The notes below the pieces were generated by a model. It did not search any database, had not been told where the DNA came from, and saw only the letters and a program-made list of their open reading frames with translations. A DNA stretch of 64,000 bases from CAWVWD01 sp965662365 (GTDB lineage: Bacteria; Bacteroidota; Bacteroidia; Chitinophagales; Saprospiraceae), in the NCBI GenBank assembly GCA_965662365.1, contig CBFIHR010000004.1:1-64000 (forward strand), read 5' to 3'. This document shows, one piece after another, positions 43,464 through 52,360 of this stretch; the stretch's first letter is position 1; each line of letters opens with the position of its first letter. The position numbers and the translations under genes are program-made.

Positions 43464-44142
43464 CGGTATAGGTTTTTGAAGATTTAGTAGAGAAAGTATC
43501 AATAAAAGGCATGATATCGCCTTGCAGTGTTGTATCTGATGTCCCTAAGATACTTGGCACATTCGGGCCGGTTTCATATTCTACAGTCCAGCCTGCATCT
43601 TTTGCAATTAGTTCAATTAGTTTTATAACATCGTTGCCTTGTTCTGCGGCAGCATCAAATAAACGACTTCTTCCTGCGGCAGCTACTAAGGTGTCTTTAG
43701 CTGCTTTATTGAAGTTTGACATATCTTTAGTGGTAAAAGAAACAAAGTAGCCATCTTCTAACGAAAAATATTCTAAATCATGATCGACGGAAATAATTTT
43801 AGGTTTTGGTAAGTTGCTAATTCGGATAACCTTCTCTTCCGGAAAGGATTCAATTTTCATTTTTTCTAAATCGTAACCGACCGAAACTTTTCCTTTGACT
43901 TTAATAATCGCTTGACTTTCAGACGTAAATCCCCAGTAAGATACTTTTTTCTTAGTCTGCCACACTTCCGAAAAATAGCCCTCAATCGTCACCAGTTTAG
44001 AAACCGTCTTTATTTTTTCTAAGAGAACGGTGCTGCTTTCCTCCGTAGTCACTTTTGACCCAAAATTATAATAGGAAGCCGCCAAATAGCCAACAGCTAA
44101 AGCAATGACAGCAACAGCAATGATTGTAAGTATATGTTTCAT
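43417..44142 (-). CDS. DUF4230 membrane-anchored protein
   Basis: 241 residues. An N-terminal membrane anchor (about 5-25) and the DUF4230 domain (about 40-215): KIKTVSKLVTIEGYFSEVW, AIIKVKGKVSVGYDLEKMKI, FPEEKVIRISNLPKPKII and GRSRLFDAAAEQGNDVIKLIELIAKDAGW. Function of the family is unknown; the shape suggests a periplasmic or extracellular domain. The last 15 codons overlap the rhodanese gene, which is unusual. Confidence 0.85.
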   Translation of the reverse strand: MKHILTIIAVAVIALAVGYLAASYYNFGSKVTTEESSTVLLEKIKTVSKLVTIEGYFSEVWQTKKKVSYWGFTSESQAIIKVKGKVSVGYDLEKMKIESFPEEKVIRISNLPKPKIISVDHDLEYFSLEDGYFVSFTTKDMSNFNKAAKDTLVAAAGRSRLFDAAAEQGNDVIKLIELIAKDAGWTVEYETGPNVPSILGTSDTTLQGDIMPFIDTFSTKSSKTYTDDATHHFERYRPLAG

Positions 44143-44190
44143 AATGAAGTGTTGAATCCGATAAAAGCAATTGCAAAATAGTCAAAATAA

Positions 44191-44224
44191 AAAGCGTTTT
44201 CAAAAGTTAATTTGAAGACGCTTT
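44191..44224 (-). terminator. Terminator of the 45-residue ORF
   Basis: 14-nt arms (44191-44204 with 44211-44224, one mismatch), 6-nt loop and an A-rich tract giving U's on the minus strand. It separates the small ORF from the DUF4230 gene. Confidence 0.7.
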
Positions 44225-44255
44225 AAAAATAATTATTTCTTAACAATAGTTCACC

Positions 44256-44393
44256 TTAGTTCTCAGATACTTTCTGTGTTACGGTAGGAACTTTAGAAAT
44301 AGGAACGTTTGTTCTGTCTCTTCTTGCCCAAATTCCTGGTTTTAGCTCTACATACTCATCTAAGTTCTTCGGTTTAAACTTTTTTAATGCCAT
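44256..44393 (-). CDS. Small basic protein of 45 residues, hypothetical
   Basis: ATG at 44391-44393; MALKKFKPKNLDEYVELKPG, then IWARRDRTNVPISKVPTVTQ and KVSEN. Below usual gene-calling length, but it is a clean ORF ending 32 nt before its own terminator-like hairpin, and its codon use and amino-acid composition look coding. No family recognised. Confidence 0.55.
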   Translation of the reverse strand: MALKKFKPKNLDEYVELKPGIWARRDRTNVPISKVPTVTQKVSEN

Positions 44394-44696
44394 GTTTTGT
44401 GTTTTTTATGAAACAATGCGGGTAATATAACTAAAATAAGTGAGTTTAGCAAGTTTTATTTAAGTAATTCATTAATTCATAACTTTTTAATTTTTTATGT
44501 TATTTATAACTTATTAATTATCAAAAACTTATAATTTTTTCTTAATTCATAATCTAAAACGGTGATTATTATCACAAATGCGATAATATGGACAAACTTC
44601 ATTTTTTTTATCCTTCTTATTTAGTAACTTTATAACATTCCATTAATAGGTAGAGGTAAATTGCATCTCTATGTATTAATGCTAATGGGCAAAATA
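44394..44696. other. Intergenic region, divergent
   Basis: 303 nt between the 45-residue ORF and the PAS-AraC gene. Very A+T-rich; no promoter pair or structure that I can support. Confidence 0.45.
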
Positions 44697-45470
44697 ATGA
44701 AACAATTAGATAATCGTCCTGCTATCAAAGATGCAATAGCAGTGATTCTTACTGATTCTGAGCGTAGAATACAGTGGGTTAATGATGATTTTACGAACAT
44801 TACGGGTTATACCTTTGAAGATGTCATTGGGCAAAAGCCCAGTATCCTTCAGGGGAAAAACACGACCAAATCATCTGTTGAGCGTATTCGAAAAGGACTG
44901 GAGGACTTAACTCCTTTTAAGGCGGATATTATTAATTACAGGAAAGACGGAGAGGAGTATTTATGCCGTCTGGTAATTCATCCTATCTTTAATATTGATG
45001 ATCAATTAACTAATTTTATTGCTTTTGAGGTCGATGGCAGCAAAACAGATGATCGGCATATTTCTTTGATGCAGGTTCGTCGTCGCTATCATAATAGCGG
45101 TTTGGATAATTTAAAAGAAATCGAATTATTTGCGAAGTTGACCATACTTTTTGAGCGACATAAAATACATTTAGACCCGAATCTTAAGCTCGGTGATATC
45201 GCCAAAAAAATAAACACGAACTCCAAGTATTTATCACAAGTTGTCAATAATCAAACGAACAATAATTTGATTCATTTTGTGAATCTTTATCGTATTGAAG
45301 AGGCTAAACGCAAAATCGTTAGTGAGGATTACCAGCATTTAACGACTTATGGCGTTGCTCAGACTTGTGGTTTCAAGAATAAGTCAACGTTTTACAAAGT
45401 ATTTAAAGAAATTACGAACATGACACCGAAAGATTATATCCGAATGGTGAAGCGTCGTAATGAAGTATAA
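44697..45470 (+). CDS. PAS-domain AraC-family transcription regulator
   Basis: 257 residues from the ATG at 44697; in-frame ATGs at 44679 and 44685 and a TTG at 44661 are alternatives. N-terminal PAS domain (about 10-115: AVILTDSERRIQWVNDDFTNITGYTFEDVIGQKPSILQGKNT and YRKDGEEYLCRLVIHPIF), then a C-terminal AraC/XylS double helix-turn-helix (LGDIAKKINTNSKYLSQVVNN and GVAQTCGFKNKSTFYKVFKEITNMTPKDYI). A sensor PAS would gate DNA binding. The LOV motif NCRFLQ is replaced by KPSILQ, with no photoactive Cys, so it is not a blue-light LOV protein. Ligand and targets unknown. Confidence 0.85.
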   Translation: MKQLDNRPAIKDAIAVILTDSERRIQWVNDDFTNITGYTFEDVIGQKPSILQGKNTTKSSVERIRKGLEDLTPFKADIINYRKDGEEYLCRLVIHPIFNIDDQLTNFIAFEVDGSKTDDRHISLMQVRRRYHNSGLDNLKEIELFAKLTILFERHKIHLDPNLKLGDIAKKINTNSKYLSQVVNNQTNNNLIHFVNLYRIEEAKRKIVSEDYQHLTTYGVAQTCGFKNKSTFYKVFKEITNMTPKDYIRMVKRRNEV

Positions 45471-45505
45471 TTACAAGAAATATAGAATATTTTACGAAAT
45501 TTTAA

Positions 45506-45537
45506 TTAATGTATGAATTCTTGAATTCATACATTAA
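45506..45537. terminator. Palindromic hairpin after the PAS-AraC gene
   Basis: Perfect 15-bp inverted repeat (45506-45520 with 45523-45537) and 2-nt loop. No T-run follows, so it may be an operator or an RNA-stability hairpin instead. Confidence 0.55.
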
Positions 45538-45614
45538 CAAGCACTGTTTTTTAGGATTTCTACTCTTTTTGATGGAACTTTAGAATATAAAGTCACCAAT
45601 AAAAATCTCGAATA

Positions 45615-45761
45615 ATGAAACGAAATCCGGCATTGATAGATTTACACTTATTGTTAGCAAAAACAAAGATTGCACAAGTGAAGATTAGACGAGAATCAGC
45701 TTCTTATGAGTCTAATCAAAATTCGAGTCAACAGGTTGATAGTAGTAGCGTACAACGGTAA
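45615..45761 (+). CDS. Possible small protein of 48 residues
   Basis: ATG at 45615; starts MKRNPALIDLHLLLAKTKIA, ends Gln/Ser-rich (NSSQQVDSSSVQR). No family recognised. It is followed by a terminator with a cuucgg loop, so the segment is probably transcribed, as a small mRNA or an RNA. Confidence 0.4.
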   Translation: MKRNPALIDLHLLLAKTKIAQVKIRRESASYESNQNSSQQVDSSSVQR

Positions 45762-46193
45762 AAGAACTAGCATATTAATAAAGATTTTATTTTGCCCCTA
45801 AGCACTGATATTCTTCGGAATATTGGTGCTTTTTTGGTTTTAGGATATATTTAATGACCTTTTGAGGTCTCAAGGGCTATTTTAAAAACTTGAATAAAAC
45901 GTATTGACAACTATTTTTATTCATAATTTATTGATTTTCAGTAAATAATTAATCATAATAATGGTCGAAAGTCCATAATGATTATCATAATTTTGTCATA
46001 CTATTGAAGTATTTGAGGCGAGTTTTCACACCTTTTGCACTAGATGCTTTCTATTTTTAGGTTAAATTCTGAAAAATTCTGAAAAATTAAAACACCTAAT
46101 TCATCCTTTATTTTCGTCAAGTTTAATTGATAGCCTATGCTTGGTAAATTTTGTTTTTGATGATATCAATATGAATGTTTTTTAAGCTAAATA
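45762..46193. other. Intergenic region between small ORF and Big_5-like gene
   Basis: 432 nt, A+T-rich. Contains the terminator at 45800-45835; the rest shows only a short direct repeat (ttctgaaaaa twice near 46066-46087) and no recognised element. Confidence 0.45.
45800..45835 (+). terminator. Intrinsic terminator with UUCG-type loop
   Basis: 13-nt arms (45800-45812 with 45819-45831, 2 mismatches), loop cttcgg and a T-run 45830-45835. Points to a transcription unit ending here, that is, the 45615-45761 ORF or a small RNA. Confidence 0.72.
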
Positions 46194-47873
46194 TTATTGT
46201 TTTTTCTCAACTCCTTGTGGTGTTAATTCAATCGTTAAATCCAGTTCCCAATTTGGTCGTAGGTTCGATGTTTCTTTTGCCAGAATAACTTTTTCAGGTT
46301 GCGTATTTGGATAGTCACCAGTGTCCCAAACTTGATTCATGTTCTCATCAATGATGACACGCAATTTATAGCTTTGAGGTTTTAAGGATAGAAATTGTTG
46401 TTTCGCTTTTGTTGTGCCTGTTGCGTAAAATTCATCAACGACTACATTTTCCTCTGTCAGAATTTGAATAACATAGGCTTTTGTTGCCTCTAAACCTGAG
46501 GCGGTTGCGGTGATATTACCAAACTTTTTACGTTCTTCTACAAAGTAGCGAGTGCGTAAAGTGTCGTTGGTAATTTGATGAAAATCAAATAATGAAGAAT
46601 CTGCAAAAACTAAGTCATAGAACTTCTTTTCCTTCCATTTGTAAGTAAAATATACGATATTTTTTTGTGCAGAGTCAATCGTGAATTGTGGCGGATTAGC
46701 CGTTAACATCGAATCTTCAAAGAGCAATATTCGACTTTCGTCAATACTTACAATTGGTCGGTTGAAAGTCAAGGTTATTTTTTGGTCAGGATTGATATTA
46801 GCGGCTTCTTTTTGCGTTTTCATCCAGACTTTTGGGTTAGTTTTTAGGTAATTCGCTTTAGTATCTAACTTAATGCTAAACGTATCTCGCAAGGTTTGAT
46901 TGTCAAAAACGACAATATCGACACTATCGAGTTCAACATTTCTATACCAATATTTTAAAGTATCTTTTTCGGTATAAATTAAGGATTCCAGACTATCATT
47001 TTGCTGCCGAGTATTCCCCGAGGTATCGAGAGGTGCAGGGACAGACGAAAGTAAATTAAATTTTACATTTTCTAAATTATCTGCGGTAAAAATAATCGGA
47101 ATATAACCGTAGTGTGGACTTTTTGGACGAAAGGTTCTGAGCGACGGTTTTTCTTGAAAAAAGCGCAAGGTCACGTTCTTACTCAATGTATCACCTGTGA
47201 TGATAAATTCGTTAGAAAAAGCGATTTGTTCATTTTCAGCGTCGTATTTATAGTTAGCATTTTCGTCTTTTAGTGCGAAGATTTTGAACGTATCTTGCTT
47301 GACGAAAGGAATATTGAAACGACCATTTTCGTCGGTTTTTGAGAAATAATAGGGGCGTTCTTTATGGACAACAGAATCCGTTAAATCGTCGTACAAAACC
47401 ACTAAAATATCTTCAATCGGTGTTGCTGTTAAAGCGTCAATCACATTTCCGTTTACTTCCAAAGAATCAATCACATCGCCAGTCGATAAGATGTAACGAA
47501 AGTTTTGGGGGACATTTCCTTCATTCAAATCTTTGATAGATTCACCAAAATTAATGGTGTAAGTGGTGTTTTCTCGTAGTGTTTCTTCACTCAAATCGAT
47601 AACGACCGTTCGCTTTTTTAAAGTCATATCAATTGGTTTTTCTAACGGTGGCGATACGATAACTTGATTCAAAACATCATTCAAAACGACCCATTCATCA
47701 AAAGGGAGAACGATTTCTTTGTCGGTGAAATTAGTTTTAAAATTTGGTGTAAAGATTTTTGTAGAATCAATTTTTGGCGGCGTTTTGTCTTTTTCTCCGC
47801 CTGTCGGTGCTTTGATATTTGCACAACTCGCCAGGGTGATTATTGATATGAATATGATTAAAAGTCGTTTCAA
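46194..47873 (-). CDS. Ig-like (Big_5) domain lipoprotein
   Basis: 559 residues. A lipoprotein signal ends at LASCAN (Cys17). The region right after (PTGGEKDKTPPKIDSTKIFTPNF, FDEWVVLNDVLNQVIVSPPL, TTYTINFGESIKDLNEGN) is typical of the Bacteroidota Big_5 Ig-like lipoproteins; then a carboxypeptidase-regulatory-like stretch (VNGNVIDALTATPIEDILVVLYDD) and further beta-strand domains. Role at the cell surface unknown. A heptad repeat with gtcaacc units lies upstream. Confidence 0.85.
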   Translation of the reverse strand: MKRLLIIFISIITLASCANIKAPTGGEKDKTPPKIDSTKIFTPNFKTNFTDKEIVLPFDEWVVLNDVLNQVIVSPPLEKPIDMTLKKRTVVIDLSEETLRENTTYTINFGESIKDLNEGNVPQNFRYILSTGDVIDSLEVNGNVIDALTATPIEDILVVLYDDLTDSVVHKERPYYFSKTDENGRFNIPFVKQDTFKIFALKDENANYKYDAENEQIAFSNEFIITGDTLSKNVTLRFFQEKPSLRTFRPKSPHYGYIPIIFTADNLENVKFNLLSSVPAPLDTSGNTRQQNDSLESLIYTEKDTLKYWYRNVELDSVDIVVFDNQTLRDTFSIKLDTKANYLKTNPKVWMKTQKEAANINPDQKITLTFNRPIVSIDESRILLFEDSMLTANPPQFTIDSAQKNIVYFTYKWKEKKFYDLVFADSSLFDFHQITNDTLRTRYFVEERKKFGNITATASGLEATKAYVIQILTEENVVVDEFYATGTTKAKQQFLSLKPQSYKLRVIIDENMNQVWDTGDYPNTQPEKVILAKETSNLRPNWELDLTIELTPQGVEKKQ

Positions 47874-47920
47874 ATTAATAAAATTGTAGTTTGTATGAAA
47901 TTTTTATTTTAAAATTCAAA

Positions 47921-47992
47921 AGTCGTCAACTGTCAAGTTTGAAATCCCGTTTTATCTGGGCAAAGCATTCGTCAACCGTCAACCGTCAACCG
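47921..47992. repeat. Heptanucleotide array, gtcaacc type
   Basis: gtcaacc three times in a row (47971-47991), with related gtcaact/gtcaag at about 47924-47937. Same heptamer as the array at 23677-23737, 24 kb away. Both parts have the same orientation, so no long hairpin. It lies between the pseudouridine synthase stop and the Big_5-like start. Confidence 0.8.
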
Positions 47993-47999
47993 CTTGCCG

Positions 48000-48851
48000 T
48001 CAGATAAAATGCTTTAACATAATCACTTCTTGCTTCGTCAAAGGCCGATGAAAGCCACGGGAAAGATTCTTTTTTGTTAAGCCGCCATAATAGATTCGAT
48101 CCAATTTTTCGACATGATACCCTAAGTGCGAAAAGATGCGTCGAACAATACGATTACGACCGATATGAATCGTAATCACGACACTTTTTTTCGACTTATC
48201 GGCTTCGTCAAAGACAACCTTATCGACTGGAGCTTGACCGTCTTCGAGGGTTAAGGTTTGGCGGATTTTCTCTAAATCTTCATCCGTCATTGGTTTATCC
48301 AAAATTACATGATAGATTTTGCGGACTTCGTAACTTGGATGCGATAGTTTTTTGGCTAAATCGCCATCATTCGTAAAAAGTAACAAACCGGTTGTATTTC
48401 TATCTAATCGACCGACCGGGAAAATGCGTTCTTCGCAAGCATTCGCCATGATGTCCATGACGGTTTTTCGGCCTTTCTCATCTTTCATCGTCGTAATGAC
48501 ATTCTTGGGTTTATTCAGTAAGAAATAAACCATTTTAGTTACTGGCTTGATGACCTTATCTTTGAACTGAACTTCGTCCGTTTCCTTTACTCGAAAACCC
48601 ATTTCTCGCACGACTGCTCCATTGACTTTGACTAAGCCTTGAGCGATTAACTCATCCGCTTTCCGACGTGAGGCGATACCTGCGTTAGCGACGTATTTAT
48701 TTAATCGAATCGTATCTTTTGGCGTTTCATAATTCGTACTTTCTGTTGTTGGCTTCCGACTGGTCGATTCCTGTTGTTTTTGATTTTTCTGTTTCGACGT
48801 CCATCGTTTCTTTTTCAATGGTCGTTTCTCCTCGTTTTTCTTTCGCTTCAT
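48000..48851 (-). CDS. RsuA/RluB-family rRNA pseudouridine synthase
   Basis: 283 residues. A Lys/Gln-rich basic N-terminal extension (about 1-48), an S4 RNA-binding domain (IRLNKYVANAGIASRRKADELIAQGLVKVNG) and the synthase domain with the catalytic Asp in FPVGRLDRNTTGLLLFTNDG, then SYEVRKIYHV and GRNRIVRRIFSHLGY. The RsuA/RluB/E/F family isomerises specific uridines in rRNA; the order and length best fit RluB-type 23S enzymes, but the exact target cannot be read. Confidence 0.92.
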   Translation of the reverse strand: MKRKKNEEKRPLKKKRWTSKQKNQKQQESTSRKPTTESTNYETPKDTIRLNKYVANAGIASRRKADELIAQGLVKVNGAVVREMGFRVKETDEVQFKDKVIKPVTKMVYFLLNKPKNVITTMKDEKGRKTVMDIMANACEERIFPVGRLDRNTTGLLLFTNDGDLAKKLSHPSYEVRKIYHVILDKPMTDEDLEKIRQTLTLEDGQAPVDKVVFDEADKSKKSVVITIHIGRNRIVRRIFSHLGYHVEKLDRIYYGGLTKKNLSRGFHRPLTKQEVIMLKHFI

Positions 48852-49220
48852 TGTTTTATTTTATTCAATAACGTATCTTCATGCAAAGTTATGAATAGAT
48901 ACGGTTTAATTAAATCATAAAACCATTTCAATCATAAGTTTTTGGATATTTTGACTTGATTTTAGGAGGATTGTAGATAAGTAGGCGGAAATATTTTTGG
49001 GTAAACCGATAAGTTTTTAACATTTTACAGGTTTATAATCAAATAGTTACGTTATTTCTATTGTCGAAATAGATAGATCAAGTGGCCATGGTAAATTCCC
49101 GAATTTCATCGATTTTTCATCGGTTTTTCATTAAATTTTTATCAATTCATTTTGATTTAATTAACTGATTAATAAGTATTTGAATCGTAGTTAATTGCTC
49201 GGGTTGATTGATTTTAAAAA
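48852..49220. other. Intergenic region
   Basis: 369 nt behind the exonuclease gene and upstream of the pseudouridine synthase gene. A -7-like octamer (minus strand taactttg, 48884-48891) lies 33 nt before the pseudouridine synthase ATG. Otherwise nothing recognised. Confidence 0.5.
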
Positions 49221-49913
49221 TTAAAATAAACCAATTCGTCGAGGTGAAAAATCATTTAATTTATTTACGCCACGTTCCTCTAAAATAGCGGCTAATTTTA
49301 AAAATAATAAAGCCGTTGTAAAAGCATCGCCCCAGGCCGTGTGTCTTTCCACAACTTCAATATCATAGCGTTCGCAAAGTGCATCTAAAGTGTATTTTTG
49401 CCTATCCACGATTTGTCTATCTGTCGAAATATTGTCGATTTTCATAGCCATTTTTGCGGTATCCAAATCATTATTATAGAAGTTAAAAGACGGATAAAGT
49501 ACTCGAATTGCTTTCGTCAACATTGCCCTATCAAACCCCGTATGATGTGCTACAATAACGCTATTACCTAAAAAGTTGATGAATTCCTCCAAAGCGATTT
49601 TCGCTTGTTTTCCTTCTTTTGAATCAGTCGGCAAAATCCCATGAATCAAAATCGCTTCATTTTCTACTTTTGTATCATTAAAGACGATTAATTCTAACGA
49701 TTGATTGATGATAATCTCTTGATTTTCAATGATAATTGCACCAATAGACAATAAATTATCCTTCTTAATATTTAGACCTGTTGTTTCTGTATCTAAGACC
49801 ACAAACCGTAAATTTTGTAAAGGTGTATCTTTTGAAGGCATACTTGATTTTGCATCAAAATAAGGCTGTAACCAATCTGGAACTGGTGTTTTTGAAAATA
49901 AATTTTTGAACAT
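49221..49913 (-). CDS. DnaQ-like 3'-5' exonuclease
   Basis: 230 residues. DEDDh exonuclease motifs: FVVLDTETTGLNI (Exo I, Asp and Glu), ILIHGILPTDSKEGKQ, VIVAHHTGFDRAML (Exo II) and TLDALCERYDIEVVERHTAWGDAFTTALLFLKL (Exo III, His and Asp). Resembles the DNA polymerase III epsilon/DnaQ family. It is directly downstream of a cNMP-CBS-DUF294 gene with a -7 element between them; this pairing is frequent in Bacteroidota, and both may act on nucleotides. Substrate unknown. Confidence 0.88.
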   Translation of the reverse strand: MFKNLFSKTPVPDWLQPYFDAKSSMPSKDTPLQNLRFVVLDTETTGLNIKKDNLLSIGAIIIENQEIIINQSLELIVFNDTKVENEAILIHGILPTDSKEGKQAKIALEEFINFLGNSVIVAHHTGFDRAMLTKAIRVLYPSFNFYNNDLDTAKMAMKIDNISTDRQIVDRQKYTLDALCERYDIEVVERHTAWGDAFTTALLFLKLAAILEERGVNKLNDFSPRRIGLF

Positions 49914-49919
49914 TTTTTT

Positions 49920-50050
49920 AGATGTTAGATAGGAGGTGTGAGATTCTACTGACCGAACAAAAATAACTTCGATACTTTAAACTATAGATTTACTAAAATT
50001 TCGTATTTAAGTTTTGTTCTTATCTCTAAAATCTCACATCTCACATCTTA
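49920..50050. repeat. Heptanucleotide hairpin array, agatgtg type
   Basis: Left arm has tagatgt/tagatag/gaggtgt/gagatt; right arm, read in reverse, agatgtg/agatgtg/agatttt. 49933-49945 pairs with 50030-50042 (12 of 13). Starts 7 nt from the exonuclease ATG. Confidence 0.75.
49958..49965 (-). promoter_or_regulatory. Possible -7 element of the exonuclease gene
   Basis: Minus-strand octamer tatttttg matches TAnnTTTG, 45 nt upstream of the ATG, inside the loop of the heptad hairpin. Confidence 0.42.
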
Positions 50051-51997
50051 TTGCAAAGCCATTCCAAAGCGAGATTTAACATACGATTGCACTTTTTCGA
50101 CGGTTATGAAGGCCGATCGTAGCGTTTGCCGTTGTATTTTGTTTAAATCTGTCGGTTGAATAAAACGCCCTGAGTCATCGTACCGAAATCCATGAACTGC
50201 ACGAGTTTTGATAAATAACTCATAAGCCATCGCTGCTTCGTCAAATAAGTCCGCCCTTTCGGGAATAGCCGTTTTTAACCGCTCGAAGCGACGAAAAGTA
50301 TTTTTTACATTGGGAATTTTTTCTGCTAAGACCAACAACCTCGCAGCATCGGTCAAAGGCATCATACTTCGTAATTTTATATCAAATAAATCCTTATTCT
50401 CACCTGATTTTTCAACCATAAAATTCTTGAAAAAACTCAACGGCGGTGGATTCGTTAAAGTGTTTTTAGCCAATAAATTCAAAAATAAACTTCTCTCACT
50501 GTCAATCTGACTTAAGATATAGTTATTCAATTCGTCCGCCAATTCTAAGTCGCCGTGTCCACCTCTCAAATCAAAAAATATCGAGCTGTGCATCAAGGCC
50601 ATCGGTTCAGGAACAGTTATCCATTTATGAAAATAAGATTTCCAGACGTTCATCGGCTGCGTCCATTTCGGATTACGAGCCATGATTTCGCCATTGCATA
50701 ATGCAAAGCCACATTCGACCAAAGTATCGACGACGTATTCGCCCATTTTTAAGAAATACGCTTTCGCAATCGGTGCTTGTGCTTCGGTTGGGTTTTCATA
50801 CACGATGGCATTATCCTGGTCGGTTCTTAACAATTGTTCGCCTCGTCCTTCGCTTCCTAAGGACAACCAGCAAAATTTCAAATTCGGATTTTCGACCCCT
50901 TCCGTTTCCAGTCTTTTGATGGCAAAATTAATCGCTTGATGAATCAAGGCATCATTAATTTCGGTCATAATATCTGTAATAAAATCAATGCTTACTTCTT
51001 GTCGTAAATAATTGATAATCAATTTATCTGCACGATTTCTGATATTGGCTAACTCACTTCTTTTTCGAGCTTTCAGGAGTCGTTTTACTAAAATTGCAGG
51101 ATCATTTCCGTGCATCAATAAGACGTCGTGTTCTGAGGCGATTCCGATTAAAGGCGTTTCGGGAGTTCCATCTTCAGTGACGACCAGATGCTTGACCTTT
51201 AATTTTATCATTTTAATAATATATTGTGAAATGGTCGCATTCGGTTCCATGGTGTAAACTGGCGAACTCATAATCTCACTAATTGGTCGAGTTTTACTTA
51301 CATTATTTGCCACGACTTTTCGAGTGAAATCTGTTTCTGTTACGATGCCAATCGGCAAGTTATTGTCGTCTGTGATAATAATTGAGCCGACTCGACGAGC
51401 TTTCATTTTTTGGGCGGCTGCCCGAATTAAAGTTTCCTTTGAGCAAGTGACGACATTTTCAGTCGGGTTGACAATCAAAATATCTTCTTGTGTCATAAAC
51501 TTCGTCACATCTTCATTCTTAAAAAGGTGTAAAGAAGATTTTGTTACTTCATGCTCATTTTCCTCTCTAATAATCGGCATTCCTGATGCTAAACCCGATG
51601 CAAAAAACAAGGATACTTTTGCATTTTTTTGCATCAATTCCAGAAAAACTGTTTTCGGAATCGCATAAATTAAACTGTCTTCACCAGCTACAGCATTACC
51701 AATATAGGGCATTCCATTCAAGGCGGCACGAATGCCAAATACATCGCCGGTGTCACAAATATCAATCAGTTGTGTACTTTCCTCAAAGTCTTTAGAAATC
51801 TCAATTCGACCTTTTTGCAATACAAAAATATACGGTTTTGATGCCTCATTTTCTTTAAATAACGGTTGATTATTACCATAATATTGCACCTTGACGCTTG
51901 ACGCAATCGGCATTAATTCGGCTTTAGACAAATAAGAAAACGGCGGGTAATTTTTTAAAAAATCATAAACTCTGGTGACAATAGTATTTGATGCCAT
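50048..51997 (-). CDS. Cyclic-nucleotide-binding, CBS and DUF294 nucleotidyltransferase-like protein
   Basis: 649 residues. Domain order: cNMP-binding/Crp-like domain (about 15-130: YGNNQPLFKENEASKPYIFVLQKGRIEIS, DICDTGDVFGIRAAL), two CBS motifs (about 180-300: ARRVGSIIITDDNNLPIGIVTETDF and LKVKHLVVTEDG), then DUF294 nucleotidyltransferase-like domain (SLGSEGRGEQLLRTDQDNAIVYENP, with the DxD-type metal site) and its C-terminal domain. This is the signal-transduction family sometimes called 'GlnD-like DUF294'. Its partner exonuclease lies downstream. Confidence 0.9.
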   Translation of the reverse strand: MASNTIVTRVYDFLKNYPPFSYLSKAELMPIASSVKVQYYGNNQPLFKENEASKPYIFVLQKGRIEISKDFEESTQLIDICDTGDVFGIRAALNGMPYIGNAVAGEDSLIYAIPKTVFLELMQKNAKVSLFFASGLASGMPIIREENEHEVTKSSLHLFKNEDVTKFMTQEDILIVNPTENVVTCSKETLIRAAAQKMKARRVGSIIITDDNNLPIGIVTETDFTRKVVANNVSKTRPISEIMSSPVYTMEPNATISQYIIKMIKLKVKHLVVTEDGTPETPLIGIASEHDVLLMHGNDPAILVKRLLKARKRSELANIRNRADKLIINYLRQEVSIDFITDIMTEINDALIHQAINFAIKRLETEGVENPNLKFCWLSLGSEGRGEQLLRTDQDNAIVYENPTEAQAPIAKAYFLKMGEYVVDTLVECGFALCNGEIMARNPKWTQPMNVWKSYFHKWITVPEPMALMHSSIFFDLRGGHGDLELADELNNYILSQIDSERSLFLNLLAKNTLTNPPPLSFFKNFMVEKSGENKDLFDIKLRSMMPLTDAARLLVLAEKIPNVKNTFRRFERLKTAIPERADLFDEAAMAYELFIKTRAVHGFRYDDSGRFIQPTDLNKIQRQTLRSAFITVEKVQSYVKSRFGMALQ

Positions 51998-52360
51998 TTT
52001 ATTGGTGGATTTTTTCTAATAATTTGATTTTCAACGGCAAACAAGATACATTATTTTAAAGGTTTATAGGAATGACTTAGGTCACTTCAGTGGAAAAATT
52101 GAAAAATAAGGTATTCCTACTTCGAAAATACCTTCTGACTTTCCGGCCAATTTTATTTATAAATATTTTCCGGGTTTGGCATCATGGCCTATGTTCGTTC
52201 AGGTAGCTTACTTTACTAATTTGAGGATTGTAAATATCTTTAGGTCTATCTTCTAATTTGGCAACTTTTATAAATTGCCTGTGTTTTCTAAAATATATAT
52301 CATCATATCCTACCATCTAACAGTTACACTTTATTCGAAAACACTCAAAATAAGTAGTTT
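51998..52360. other. Intergenic region, divergent
   Basis: 363 nt between the DUF294 gene and the 4HB membrane protein gene. A+T-rich, no structure or small ORF that I can support. Confidence 0.45.

Noticed and set aside
44697..45050. A LOV blue-light sensor in the PAS-AraC protein
   Set aside because: The LOV motif NCRFLQ is KPSILQ here, with no cysteine to form the flavin adduct.
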